From: CAVVNN01 sp963838035
GTDB taxonomy: Bacteria > Actinomycetota > Thermoleophilia > Solirubrobacterales > 70-9
Length of the DNA: 64,000 nucleotides
Direction of reading: 5' to 3'
NCBI GenBank assembly: GCA_963838035.1
Contig: CAWIPM010000002.1
Span: 558,001 to 622,000 of the forward strand
Shown here piece by piece: positions 17,409-26,154 of this stretch. The translations under genes and the position numbers were made by a program. Each line of letters starts with the position of its first letter. The first letter of the stretch is position 1. Below the pieces are notes generated by a model. The model searched no databases. It was not told the DNA's origin and saw nothing but the letters and a program-made list of their open reading frames with translations.

Positions 17409-17424
17409 GCAGCGGACGTTCGTA
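17409..17424 (-). promoter_or_regulatory. 16-base motif shared with the CAP paralogue at 44379
   Basis: Read on the minus strand, TACGAACGTCCGCTGC lies 45 bases before the GTG start of CAP paralogue A. The same 16 bases occur 48 bases before the start of paralogue B. A second shared patch, TGGCGAGA, lies just upstream of both start codons. The site also touches the ATG of the divergent sortase gene, so it may serve both directions. Promoter element, operator or simple ancestry of the duplicate are all possible. Confidence 0.5.
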
Positions 17425-18131
17425 TGAGGGCGGCGCGTGCCAGACTTCGCCGGGTGCGGCGCTTCGGCCACATCCTCTCGATCGCCTTGATCACCGCCGG
17501 CCTCGTAGTCCTCGCCGACGTTGGGATCACCCTCGCCTACAAGGAGCCGCTCTCCTCGATCTACGGCTCGATCAAGCAGGGGGAAGCGGCGAGCCAACTT
17601 AGCGACCTGGAAGCGAAGTACCCGACCCGGGCCGACCGCCTTGCCATCGCCAGGGTGAAGGAGTCCAAGCGCAGGGTTGCGATCCTGGCCCGGCGCTTCG
17701 CCCACCAGACGAGCACCGGCGACGCGATCGGCCGCATCATCGTCCCCGCGATGGACGGGCTTAACATCGTCGTCGTGCAGGGCACCGACACCGCCAGCCT
17801 CGAGAAGGGGCCCGGCCACTACCCCGAAACGCCGTTCCCCGGACAGGGCGGCACGGTCGGAATCGCCGGCCACCGCACCACCTACCTGGCGCCCTTCCGC
17901 CACATCGACTCAATGAAGCCAGGCGACCCGATCACCCTCGAGATGCCCTACGCGCACTTCTTCTACCGCGTGCAGAAGACCGCGATCGTCGACCCCACCG
18001 ACGTCGGGATCGTCAAGAAGGTCGGCTACGAGCGCCTCGTGCTGAGCGCCTGCAACCCCCTCTACAGCGCTGCCCAGCGCTACATAGTCTTCGCGCGGCT
18101 GGTGCGCGAGCGACCTGTGGCGGGAGCCTGA
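17424..18131 (+). CDS. Class E-like sortase
   Basis: Membrane transpeptidase that would cleave LPxTG-type sorting signals and attach proteins to the cell wall. 235 residues: a membrane anchor (about 17-38), a stalk, and a catalytic domain. Catalytic residues are visible: His150 in GIAGHRTTYLAPFRHID, Cys210 in LVLSACNPLYS and Arg219 in AAQRYIVFARL. The motif before Cys reads LSAC rather than the usual TLxTC. The GHYPETPFPGQGGTVGIAGHR block is typical of class D/E sortases. Two LPFTG proteins lie at 39138 and 45027. ATG 17424 overlaps the shared CAP motif; a GTG further in (about 17454) is an alternative start. A small membrane protein gene follows. Confidence 0.9.
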   Translation: MRAARARLRRVRRFGHILSIALITAGLVVLADVGITLAYKEPLSSIYGSIKQGEAASQLSDLEAKYPTRADRLAIARVKESKRRVAILARRFAHQTSTGDAIGRIIVPAMDGLNIVVVQGTDTASLEKGPGHYPETPFPGQGGTVGIAGHRTTYLAPFRHIDSMKPGDPITLEMPYAHFFYRVQKTAIVDPTDVGIVKKVGYERLVLSACNPLYSAAQRYIVFARLVRERPVAGA

Positions 18132-18142
18132 GGTTCCGGGCA

Positions 18143-18400
18143 ATGGCATCCGTCGACACGATCCCGAAGGAGGAGGCGGGCCCCTCCCAGCGACGCCGGC
18201 GCCGAATCGACCTCGCGCTCGGAATCGCCCTCGGCGTCGTCCTCGGCTTCGCCGTCATCGTCGCCTTCGTCTTCTACGGCAGCGAAGGCTCGGTGGATGC
18301 GCCGCGCATCTCCGGCGTCGACACCGGCAAGCCGGCACCTCGTACCCAGGCGGGTGCAAGTGCCACAACGGCTCCCGAACTACGTCGCACCCCGCCGTAG
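18143..18400 (+). CDS. Small single-span membrane protein
   Basis: 85-residue protein starting at ATG 18143, 11 bases after the sortase gene. Layout: charged N-terminus with an Arg cluster (QRRRRRID), one membrane helix (about residues 24-45), then a Ser/Thr/Pro-rich tail outside. No family recognised. Position suggests an accessory to the sortase or a link to the flippase gene that follows, which is inference. Its stop codon falls 19 bases before the flippase start. Confidence 0.6.
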   Translation: MASVDTIPKEEAGPSQRRRRRIDLALGIALGVVLGFAVIVAFVFYGSEGSVDAPRISGVDTGKPAPRTQAGASATTAPELRRTPP

Positions 18401-18419
18401 ACGCCGCTATAAACGCCAG

Positions 18420-19973
18420 ATGGTCAATCGCTGGCGGAGGCTTCGGGCGCTAGCTGCGCAAACCCCCGAACTGGCCGGTCGCATCGGATTCAACGGCCTC
18501 GCGCAGCTTGCCCCGATGGCCGTCGTCCTGGCGATCACGCCGTTGCTGCTCGACCGGCTCGGCCTCAATCGCTTCAGCATCTGGGCGCTCGCCCTCGTCG
18601 TCCTCAACATGCTGCGATCTCTGGACGGGGGGATCTCGGCCTCCCTGGAGCGCTTCTTCGCGATACACGCGGCCCACAACGACCGCGCCGGAGCCGGCCG
18701 GCTTCTGCTCGGCTCAATCCTCTTCCTGGCGCTCCTCGGGATTGCCATCACGGTGGTCTTCTTTCCGCTGGCACCGACGATCGTGAGCCTGGTCAACGTA
18801 CCGAAGGGGCTCGAAGGCGAAGCGACGATGGTAATGCGCTGGCTGCCCTCGCTGGCTGCCCTCGCGATCATGGGGGAATCGACCGCGGCGCTGCTGGCCG
18901 GCAACGGTCGGTTCCGTGCACTGGCAGGCACTATGTGGGTGTCCGCGGGGGTCTTCGCCCTCGCCGTCGTATTTTTCGTCGATAGGGGGGCCCATCTCGA
19001 GACGTTGATGATCGTGACCGCCCTGCGGTTCGCCAGCCTGGTTGTCGCCAACCTGCTGCTGGGAGCGCGGCACCTTTCGATCGGGGCCCCATTCCTGCCT
19101 TCTCGCGACGCGATACGCGAAGTTGCGCACTACTCCTCCCGCATGCAGCTCTCGGCGCTGACGGGGTTGATCAACGCTGAGACCGACGCCCTCGTTATCG
19201 CCGCCTTCCTACCGATCCACTACGTCGGCCTCTACCAGGTCGGCATGCAGATGGCGACGGCGGCGCGCAGCCTGCCGCTCTTCGCCTTCCCGCCCCTGCT
19301 GACCCGCCTCACCACGATCTTCCGCCTGCAGGGACGCGCCGCGGCCGCCGCAGAATTCGTCCGTCTCGAACGCGGTTGGCTGCCCGGCGCGCTCGGCTAT
19401 GGGATCGTCACCGTGGCGGCGGTCGGGTTCGCCGTCCCCGTCTGGCTGGGTGACCGCTACGGCGTGAGCGGCGCGGTGGCGGCGGTGCTGCTCGCCGGCT
19501 ACACCGTGCACGTCGCCCTCAGCGGAATGCGGACCTGCTACGTCAGGGCGGTCGGCCGACCCGGGCTTGAGATGCGCTCATCGGCGGCCTGGACCGCGGT
19601 CAACCTCGTGCTCACGATCCCCTTCGTCATCCTCTTCGGGATCATCGGCGTGGTCAGCGCGACGGCGCTTGCCGGCGCGAGCGCAGCCACCTATTTCGTG
19701 CTTCTATGCCGCCGCGAGGAGAACCTGCCGATCCTCCTCCCCGAGCGGCGCTGGTGGTTGCTGGTTGCCGCGGGCGCTCTGATCACCCTCGTCGGCGAGC
19801 TGGCGATATTCCACACCGGCCTTCACGGCTACCTCGCCCTTGCGCTGACCGGCGTACCCGCCTTGCTGGCGTGGGCGCTGCTGACCCGTGGTCTGCGCAG
19901 AGCCCTGCGGCGCGTGGCCGACGCTTCCCCCATCGAGATCCCCCCTGTCGCTGCGCACACCGGAAGCGTCTAG
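18420..19973 (+). CDS. Wzx-like polysaccharide flippase
   Basis: Multi-span membrane protein (517 residues, about 12-14 hydrophobic segments) of the MATE/polysaccharide-export superfamily, expected to flip lipid-linked oligosaccharide to the outer face. The ATG at 18420 is preferred; an upstream in-frame start would overlap the previous gene by more than 100 bases and adds an Arg-rich stretch with no coding character. Family-like features: FNGLAQLAPMAVVLAITPLLLDRLGL at the start, an LINAETDALVIAAFLPIHYVGLYQVG segment and repeated TM pairs. It opens the glycan locus. Its stop overlaps the stop of the convergent glycosyltransferase gene by a few bases. Confidence 0.85.
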   Translation: MVNRWRRLRALAAQTPELAGRIGFNGLAQLAPMAVVLAITPLLLDRLGLNRFSIWALALVVLNMLRSLDGGISASLERFFAIHAAHNDRAGAGRLLLGSILFLALLGIAITVVFFPLAPTIVSLVNVPKGLEGEATMVMRWLPSLAALAIMGESTAALLAGNGRFRALAGTMWVSAGVFALAVVFFVDRGAHLETLMIVTALRFASLVVANLLLGARHLSIGAPFLPSRDAIREVAHYSSRMQLSALTGLINAETDALVIAAFLPIHYVGLYQVGMQMATAARSLPLFAFPPLLTRLTTIFRLQGRAAAAAEFVRLERGWLPGALGYGIVTVAAVGFAVPVWLGDRYGVSGAVAAVLLAGYTVHVALSGMRTCYVRAVGRPGLEMRSSAAWTAVNLVLTIPFVILFGIIGVVSATALAGASAATYFVLLCRREENLPILLPERRWWLLVAAGALITLVGELAIFHTGLHGYLALALTGVPALLAWALLTRGLRRALRRVADASPIEIPPVAAHTGSV

Positions 19974-22357
19974 TGACCCCGGGTCGAAGCAGCGACGCCT
20001 TCGGCGCCGCGCCGAATCGCCGCCTCGATATGCGGCGTTACATGGCGATAGCCGGGGTCGCGGAGAGCCTCGTCAAGGGGCTTTAGCGTCCTCTCCCAGG
20101 CCAGCTCCTGGGCCTGCTCGTAAGCTTCGTCACTGACGCGCTGCCACTCGGCCTGGTCTCCGAGCGACTCGATGACGGAGAGAAAGGTGTCCTCCTCATA
20201 GGGGACGCAACCGCGGATCAGCTCCATGTGGCGGCGCCAGGCGGGCACCATGACCGGTAGGCCGTGGGCGATGTACTGGAGTGTCTTGTTCGAGAAGCCC
20301 TCGCGACGCAACTCGTCGGTCGAGCAGGTGATCAGCCCAACCTGATACTGGCTTAAGACCGAAGGCGACGCCCAACCCAGATAGTTGAGACCGAGCGAGG
20401 GGTCTGGCGGTGGGCCGCCGTAGACGTCGATCGGGTAGAGCTTCGCCAGCCGCGATAGCAGAGGCAGGTTGATGAAGTTGGAGCTGAGCGAGCTGAGGAA
20501 GACAACCCGCGGCGGGTCCGCGAACCCGACGCGCTCGCGCGCGGGTGCGCAGCCGGTGTTGAGCTGGAGCAGGTTCTCGCCGCCGATCCCGTAGTGGGTG
20601 ATCGCATATGAGGCGTACGTCTCCCAGTGAAAGGAGAGCAGGTCGACGTGTTCGTAGAGTTCCGCCTCTTGTCGCCGGAAGCGCCGGTGCTGCGCCTCGG
20701 TAAGCATGCCCTCGAAATGGAGCTCGTCCGCCCAGGGCGTGGCGCAGTCGTAGAGCGTGCGCGCCGAGGTCGGCACGGTCATCAGCTCCGAGTCGATCGG
20801 GTGCTCGCCGATGATCATGTCGAACTCGTCGAGCGACAACGATGAGCTCAGGATGCTCCGCCGCAGGCGCAGGTCGGCGCGGATCATGTGGTAGGAGAGG
20901 TGATGCTTCCCCCACTTCCACCGGCGGGTGAGCAGTAGTGAAGCGAACTGCACCAGATAGAGCGCCAGACGCTTCGGCGCGGGGTGTGGCAACTTGCGAA
21001 GCGGGGAACTCTCGTCACTCGAGGCACGGCTGAGGTGAAGCGTGTCGACCAACTCCACATGGTGGCCTTGCTCACGGAGGTGGCGCGCCACCTCCACCGG
21101 CTTCTGGCCGTTTGCATAACCGTCTACCTCGCCGACGATCAGGACGCGCTTGACATCCGAGCGGCCCTTGATCGCCCTCTCCATATACGGGGTTGAGTAG
21201 CGATAGCCGGGGTCGCGGAGAGCCTCATCAAGGGGCTTTAGCGTCCTCTCCCAGGCCAGCTCCTGGGCCTGCTCGTAAGCTTCGTCACTGACGCGCTGCC
21301 ACTCGGCCTGGTCTCCGAGCGACTCGATGACGGAGAGAAAGGTGTCCTCCTCATAGGGGACGCAGCCGCGGATCAGCTCCATGTGGCGGCGCCAGGCGGG
21401 CACCATGACCGGTAGGCCGTGGGCGATGTACTGGAGAGTCTTGGCCGAAAAGCCCTCGCGACGCAACTCGTCGGTCGAGGAGGTGATCAGCCCGATCTGG
21501 TAGTCGCCTAGTACCGCGGGTTGCGCCCAACCCAGGTAGTTGATGCCGAGCGACGGGTCTGGCGGTGGGCCGCCGTAGACGTCGATCGGGTAGAGCTTCG
21601 CCAGCCGCGATAGCAGAGGCAGGTTGATGAAGTTGGAGCTGAGCGAGCTGAGGAGGACGATGCGTGGCGGATCAGCGAATTTGACACGCTCCCGAACAGG
21701 TTGGCAGCCCCAGTTGAGCTGTAATAGGTTTTCGCCACCGATCCGGTAGCGGGTGACCGCGTAGGGCGCGTAGCTCTCCCAGCTGAAGGACAGTAGGTCG
21801 GCGCGCTCCAGCACCTCGGCCTCTTGTCGCCGGAAGCGCCGGTGCTGCGCCTCGGTCAGCGAGTCCTCGAAGTAGAGCTCGTCCGCCCAGGGTGTCATGC
21901 AGTCATACAACTTCCGCGCCGAGGTCGGCACGGTCATCAGCTCCGAGTCGATCGGGTGCTCGCCGATGATCATGTCGAACTCATCGAGCGACAGCGATGA
22001 GCTCAGGATTCTCCGCCGCAGGCGCAGGTCGGCGCGGATCAGGTGGTAGGAGAGGTGACGCTTCCCCCACTTCCACCGGCGGGTGAGCAGTAGTGAAGCG
22101 AACTGCACCAGATAGAGCGCCAGACGCTTCGGCGCGGGGTGTGGCAGCTTGCGCAGCGGGGAACTCTCGTCACTCGAGGCACGGCTGAGGTGAAGCGTGT
22201 CGAACAGCACCACGTCATGGCCGCGATCACGGAGGTAGCGCGCGATCTCCGCCGGCTTCTGGCCGTTTGCGTAACCGTCGACCTCGCCGACGATCAGGAC
22301 GCGCTTTCCGCGCCCGTCCTGATCGTCAACGGGAGGGGCTGTCCCCGGAGCGGGCAT
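19970..22357 (-). CDS. Internally duplicated glycosyltransferase (two fused GT-B-like copies)
   Basis: A single uninterrupted 795-residue frame made of two nearly identical glycosyltransferase modules of 385 residues each. Both open with KRVLIVGEVDGYANGQKP and carry FDMIIGEHPIDSELMTVP, NLLQLN and the donor-site region GFS-KTLQYIAHGLPVMVPAW typical of GT-B enzymes. I count about 40 differences over roughly 370 aligned residues; the last ~100 residues of the modules are almost identical. Unit spacing in DNA is exactly 1155 bases with no indels. No signal peptide. Could add two sugars in sequence or be a recent duplication. Convergent with the flippase gene and divergent from the ligase at 22400. 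Confidence 0.82.
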   Translation of the reverse strand: MPAPGTAPPVDDQDGRGKRVLIVGEVDGYANGQKPAEIARYLRDRGHDVVLFDTLHLSRASSDESSPLRKLPHPAPKRLALYLVQFASLLLTRRWKWGKRHLSYHLIRADLRLRRRILSSSLSLDEFDMIIGEHPIDSELMTVPTSARKLYDCMTPWADELYFEDSLTEAQHRRFRRQEAEVLERADLLSFSWESYAPYAVTRYRIGGENLLQLNWGCQPVRERVKFADPPRIVLLSSLSSNFINLPLLSRLAKLYPIDVYGGPPPDPSLGINYLGWAQPAVLGDYQIGLITSSTDELRREGFSAKTLQYIAHGLPVMVPAWRRHMELIRGCVPYEEDTFLSVIESLGDQAEWQRVSDEAYEQAQELAWERTLKPLDEALRDPGYRYSTPYMERAIKGRSDVKRVLIVGEVDGYANGQKPVEVARHLREQGHHVELVDTLHLSRASSDESSPLRKLPHPAPKRLALYLVQFASLLLTRRWKWGKHHLSYHMIRADLRLRRSILSSSLSLDEFDMIIGEHPIDSELMTVPTSARTLYDCATPWADELHFEGMLTEAQHRRFRRQEAELYEHVDLLSFHWETYASYAITHYGIGGENLLQLNTGCAPARERVGFADPPRVVFLSSLSSNFINLPLLSRLAKLYPIDVYGGPPPDPSLGLNYLGWASPSVLSQYQVGLITCSTDELRREGFSNKTLQYIAHGLPVMVPAWRRHMELIRGCVPYEEDTFLSVIESLGDQAEWQRVSDEAYEQAQELAWERTLKPLDEALRDPGYRHVTPHIEAAIRRGAEGVAASTRGH
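20046..22306. repeat. Direct tandem repeat, two 1.1-kb copies with a 1155-base period
   Basis: Copy one (about 20046-21151) and copy two (about 21201-22306) align at a constant offset of 1155 bases at both ends: CTTTAGCGTCCTCTCCCAGG occurs at 20081 and 21236, and GCCGACGATCAGGACGCGCT at 21131 and 22286. The period is 385 codons, keeping the frame open. Short diverged patches alternate with long identical stretches. Confidence 0.9.
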
Positions 22358-22399
22358 CTTTCAGGTATACCGGGTTCAGCCCTCACGGGCTGATCGGTC

Positions 22400-23791
22400 A
22401 TGTGCGAGCTATGCTCCCGGCGAGCCCGACCGATGCCACAAATCAACCCCATCCCGCCGATCTTGTGGATCAGCGCGCTGCTCGCGCTGGCGCTGATGGT
22501 TCCGGCTTTCAAACGGGCACGTGCGGCGGGTGACTTAGACTCCTCGGCGCTGCTGACGTTATCGCTGGCATGGCTGGTCAGTCTGCCGATCGTGATCGTC
22601 GTGATCTCGGGAGGCCTCGTGCGGCGAATGGATGCTTCCAAAGAACTCGTTCCGATCCCACCAGGCTGGTACTCGAGCGCTCTTCACCTATGTCTTGCAA
22701 TGGTAATCGGCCTCGCTGCGGTGCTCGTGATGAAACGGATGATCTCCGAGGGGCGGAATCTGCCGCTCAATTCGGCCGGCCTGTTCGCGATCGTGCTCTG
22801 GCTGGTTGCGCACCTCGCATCGTCTTTACAGGGTGAACCGTTCCTGACGCTCGACGGGGCTGTCTTGCTCGCCTGTCTGGTGGCGGCGACCATGTTGCCC
22901 CGTGGCCGAGGTTCGTGTGTGGGAATCGGTTTTTTCGGCGTCACGCTTGCGATAGCCAGCACCATTATGGCCGCCGTGAGCTTCCACACCGCATCGGTTC
23001 CATGCAGGCATGAGTGCATACTCGGGGCATCGCTCACCGGAGTTCTCCCCAATGAGAATCTGCTCGGCACGTCCATCGTCGCAACACTTCCATTTGCCTA
23101 CCTGGGATTCCGGGGGCGGGAGCGTGGATGGCTGGTCGGCTACCTCGCCGCCGTGGCGATCGCCTCCGGCAGCCGGGGAGCTCTCCTGACCGCCGTTGTT
23201 ACCGTGATCCTTCTGTTGATCGTTCGGCCGGCGCTCGACGCAGATCGACCGAGGCCACTACGCAACGCTTTCGCCGCCCTCGTCCTGAGCGGCGCGTTGC
23301 TTGCTTCAGCCTATGTGGTGCTACACAACTGGGGGGCCGCAAACTCCCTAACCACTCGTCCCCAGCTTTGGAGCGTGGCCAAGAGCTACATTGGCGAATC
23401 GCCGGCCTTCGGCTACGGCCCCTATAAATGGGAAACTCTCTACACAGATACCGGGGAAATTCCGGAGGCGGCGCTCCATTCCACTCACAATCAATGGATT
23501 GAGGTGCTCTTCACCGCCGGAATCGCCGGCGCTGTCCTCCTCATAGCCTTCATGGTGGCGGCGTTGCGCTCCGCGAAATACGCGCTCCCAGCTGTCCTGA
23601 CGACGCTGGCCACGCTATTGCTGGTCGGGGTGAGTGAGCGGATCTGGTCGATTGGGGTGGTCGACTTCGCGTCGTTCTCCCTCGTGGGCTTTATCCTGCT
23701 GGGGCCGACGAGGGCAAGCAAGCCCGCCGCTCCTGCAGCTCAGTCCGTCCATGCGCCCGCACGACGCCCACTGGTTGTCGCCTCCAGCTAG
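22400..23791 (+). CDS. O-antigen ligase / polysaccharide polymerase-like membrane protein
   Basis: 463-residue polytopic protein (about 11-12 hydrophobic segments) of the Wzy/O-antigen ligase superfamily. The large extracytoplasmic loop near the C-terminal third contains GESPAFGYGPYKW and the conserved STHNQWIEVLFTAGIAG, typical of these enzymes, and an Arg/Gly-rich AIASGSRGALL precedes it. It probably polymerises repeat units or ligates glycan to a carrier. ATG 22400 or 22433 (MPQINP) are both possible starts; 22433 leaves more room for a promoter from the divergent glycosyltransferase. First gene of a plus-strand operon with the tyrosine kinase, epimerase and glycosyltransferase. Confidence 0.84.
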   Translation: MCELCSRRARPMPQINPIPPILWISALLALALMVPAFKRARAAGDLDSSALLTLSLAWLVSLPIVIVVISGGLVRRMDASKELVPIPPGWYSSALHLCLAMVIGLAAVLVMKRMISEGRNLPLNSAGLFAIVLWLVAHLASSLQGEPFLTLDGAVLLACLVAATMLPRGRGSCVGIGFFGVTLAIASTIMAAVSFHTASVPCRHECILGASLTGVLPNENLLGTSIVATLPFAYLGFRGRERGWLVGYLAAVAIASGSRGALLTAVVTVILLLIVRPALDADRPRPLRNAFAALVLSGALLASAYVVLHNWGAANSLTTRPQLWSVAKSYIGESPAFGYGPYKWETLYTDTGEIPEAALHSTHNQWIEVLFTAGIAGAVLLIAFMVAALRSAKYALPAVLTTLATLLLVGVSERIWSIGVVDFASFSLVGFILLGPTRASKPAAPAAQSVHAPARRPLVVASS

Positions 23792-23809
23792 GCCAGTCCA
23801 AGACACACG

Positions 23810-25210
23810 ATGGACATCGACTCCTATATCCGCGTGATCCGCTCCCATCTGAGGCTTGTCGTCATCTGCATATTGGGGGGTGCGCTCGTGGCAACCGTCA
23901 TCGAGTGGACCAACCCACCGACATATGAGGCGACCCTGCAGCTGTACGGCTCGGCCGGCGGCATCCCGAGCAAGGAAGAAAGTGCCTACGAAGGCCAGCG
24001 CTACGCGCAACAGCGCATGCGCTCCTACGCCTCCCTCCTGTCTGGAAGAGCAGGGGCCGAAGCCGTGCGCAGGCAGCTGGGCCTGAGCGCAACCGTCGGA
24101 AGCATCCGTCAAAAGATCCGCGTCAGCGTCCCGCCCAACAGCACCCTGGCCACGATCGCGGCACGAGATTCCTCGCCACAGCTGGCAAGAGCAATGGTCG
24201 AAGCTCTCGGCGACCAGGCGCCGAAGTTGATCGCCAGTCTGGAAACCCCGGCAAAAGGCGAACGGCCTTCCCTCTACTTGAGAGTCACGAGCCCCGCCCG
24301 TGTGCCAACCTCTCCAGTTGCCCCGAGGATCGCCTACCTGGCGCTCGGGGTGCTCCTCGGGCTCGTCGGCGGAGTCGGAATCGCCGTCTTCCTGGATAGG
24401 CTCGACGACCGAATTCGGGATGAGGGCGACGTCTGGGCCGCAACGGGGGCCCGGGTCCTTGGCAGAATTGGTGATCAGCCACGTCAAGAGCGCTCGCCGG
24501 TGATGTCAGCGAGCGCTCATTCCCCCAATGCGGAGGCCTATCGCTCGCTGCGTGCCAATCTCGTCATGGTGGGAGGCGAGCACGACGCGCGAGCCCTCGT
24601 CGTATCCAGTGCGGTGCCGGGCGAGGGGAAGACGGAGGTGGTCGCCAACGTTGGCCTGGCGTTGGCTCAGGCAGGAGAGCGTGTCGCCTTGGTCGATGCG
24701 AACCTGCGCTCACCGCGGCTCGCCCCGCTGCTCGGAATGGCGCCGGGCCCCGGATTGACCGATCTGCTCGAGGGTCAGCTGGGACTCAATTCGGCGCTTC
24801 TCCCCCACCCCGTGGGATCGCTTGATCTGCTGGCCGGCGGATCACCGCGGCCACATCCAACCGAACTGATCGGGAGCAAGCGGTTCAAGAGCCTCCTTGG
24901 CGAGCTGACGGATCGTTTCGACTGGGTCCTCATCGACACTCCGGCGATTCTTCCCGTGACCGACGCCCTGGTGATTGCCCGCAGTGCGCCGGGAATGATT
25001 CTGGTGACTCGCGCCGCCTCAACTCGGCTCAGGGAGCTGAAGCAGGCACGACAAGCCGTGCGCATGGTCGAGACACCGGTGCTCGGGGTCGTGCTGAACC
25101 GCGTGTCATCGTTGAACAACGAAATCTACTCGCGCCACCAGCACCTCCCAGCCGACCAACAGCCCACCCCGACCACCCTGATCCGCCCGGGCATTCACGG
25201 GAAGGCGTAA
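23810..25210 (+). CDS. Wzz-tyrosine autokinase fusion, chain-length regulator (copy 1)
   Basis: 466-residue polysaccharide co-polymerase. The N-terminal Wzz part has two membrane helices flanking an exported domain (about 16-35 and 175-197); a cytoplasmic BY-kinase domain follows. Kinase motifs: Walker A SSAVPGEGKTEV, Walker A' VALVDANLRSP, Walker B WVLIDTP. The tail has only one or two Tyr residues (NNEIYSRHQ) instead of a Tyr cluster, so autophosphorylation may be limited. Expected to set polymer chain length with the ligase-like protein encoded just upstream. The stop TAA shares a base with the ATG of the epimerase gene. A diverged second copy is at 27404. Confidence 0.88.
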   Translation: MDIDSYIRVIRSHLRLVVICILGGALVATVIEWTNPPTYEATLQLYGSAGGIPSKEESAYEGQRYAQQRMRSYASLLSGRAGAEAVRRQLGLSATVGSIRQKIRVSVPPNSTLATIAARDSSPQLARAMVEALGDQAPKLIASLETPAKGERPSLYLRVTSPARVPTSPVAPRIAYLALGVLLGLVGGVGIAVFLDRLDDRIRDEGDVWAATGARVLGRIGDQPRQERSPVMSASAHSPNAEAYRSLRANLVMVGGEHDARALVVSSAVPGEGKTEVVANVGLALAQAGERVALVDANLRSPRLAPLLGMAPGPGLTDLLEGQLGLNSALLPHPVGSLDLLAGGSPRPHPTELIGSKRFKSLLGELTDRFDWVLIDTPAILPVTDALVIARSAPGMILVTRAASTRLRELKQARQAVRMVETPVLGVVLNRVSSLNNEIYSRHQHLPADQQPTPTTLIRPGIHGKA

Positions 25211-26154
25211 TGCTCGCTCTTGTCACCGGCGCCGCAGGGTTCATCGGCTCCCACCTGTGCGATCTCCTGCTCGCTGAAGGCGATCAAGTGCGGGGAGTGG
25301 ACTGCTTCACCGATTACTACCCTCGTGATCGGAAGCTGGCAAACATCTCCCCGCTGGCCCGTGAGGATCGTTTCGAGCTGGTCGAGGGTGACCTCGCCGA
25401 CATCCACCTCGTAGACGTGCTCGACGGTGTGGATGTCGTCTATCACCTGGCTGCACAGCCGGGCGTGCGATCTTCCTGGGGTCCGGACTTCGCGACTTAC
25501 GTCAAGCACAATGTGCTTGCAACGCAGCGACTGCTGGAGGCCTGTCGGGGAAAGCCGCCCAGCAAGCTGATATTCGCCTCCAGCTCCTCCGTCTATGGCG
25601 ATGCCGCCTCTTACCCTACCTCGGAGAATGCACGTCCTCAACCGGTCTCCCCGTATGGCGTCACCAAGCTTGCCGCCGAGCATCTGTGCGAGGTATACCG
25701 CATCAATTTCGGGCTTCCCACAGTGTCGCTGCGACTGTTCACCGTGTACGGACCCCGCCAGCGGCCCGACATGGCCTTTGCTCGCCTTGTCGAACGCGCG
25801 GTTCGCGGCGGCGTCTTTGAACTCTACGGCGACGGCGAGCAAACGAGAGACTTCACCTACGTCGGCGATGTCGTGCGGGCGATGCGCGATGCGGCGGATT
25901 CCAATTGGGTTGGCGTTGCCAACGTCGGCGGAGGGATGCAGGTCTCGATGAACGAGGTGATCGCCCGACTGTCGAAAATCTGCGCCCCCATAGAGGTACT
26001 CCGTAAAGCGCCGAGCCCCGGGGACGTGCGCAATACCGGCGCAGACGTCAACGTCGCCACCACCGGTTTCGGCTACAAACCACGAACCAAGCTCGAGGAG
26101 GGCCTCCGGGCAATGGTTGATTGGGAGCGCACTCGAAAGGTCGCGAGCACGTGA
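25210..26154 (+). CDS. NAD-dependent sugar-nucleotide epimerase/dehydratase
   Basis: Short-chain dehydrogenase-type enzyme acting on a nucleotide sugar in the cytoplasm, probably UDP-glucose/UDP-glucuronate 4-epimerase-like. 314 residues. Rossmann motif TGAAGFIGSH at the N-terminus, active site SSSSVYGD followed by YGVTK (Tyr-x3-Lys), substrate-binding RLFTVYGPRQRPDMA, and QTRDFTYVGDVV near the C-terminus. The start overlaps the upstream stop by one base, so it is translated as part of the operon. Its stop overlaps the next gene's GTG (GTGA). Exact substrate cannot be fixed from sequence. Confidence 0.9.
   Translation: MLALVTGAAGFIGSHLCDLLLAEGDQVRGVDCFTDYYPRDRKLANISPLAREDRFELVEGDLADIHLVDVLDGVDVVYHLAAQPGVRSSWGPDFATYVKHNVLATQRLLEACRGKPPSKLIFASSSSVYGDAASYPTSENARPQPVSPYGVTKLAAEHLCEVYRINFGLPTVSLRLFTVYGPRQRPDMAFARLVERAVRGGVFELYGDGEQTRDFTYVGDVVRAMRDAADSNWVGVANVGGGMQVSMNEVIARLSKICAPIEVLRKAPSPGDVRNTGADVNVATTGFGYKPRTKLEEGLRAMVDWERTRKVAST

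Noticed and set aside
17364..17903. Long N-terminal extension of CAP paralogue A
   Set aside because: It runs antisense through the sortase gene, and a good signal peptide begins at GTG 17363.
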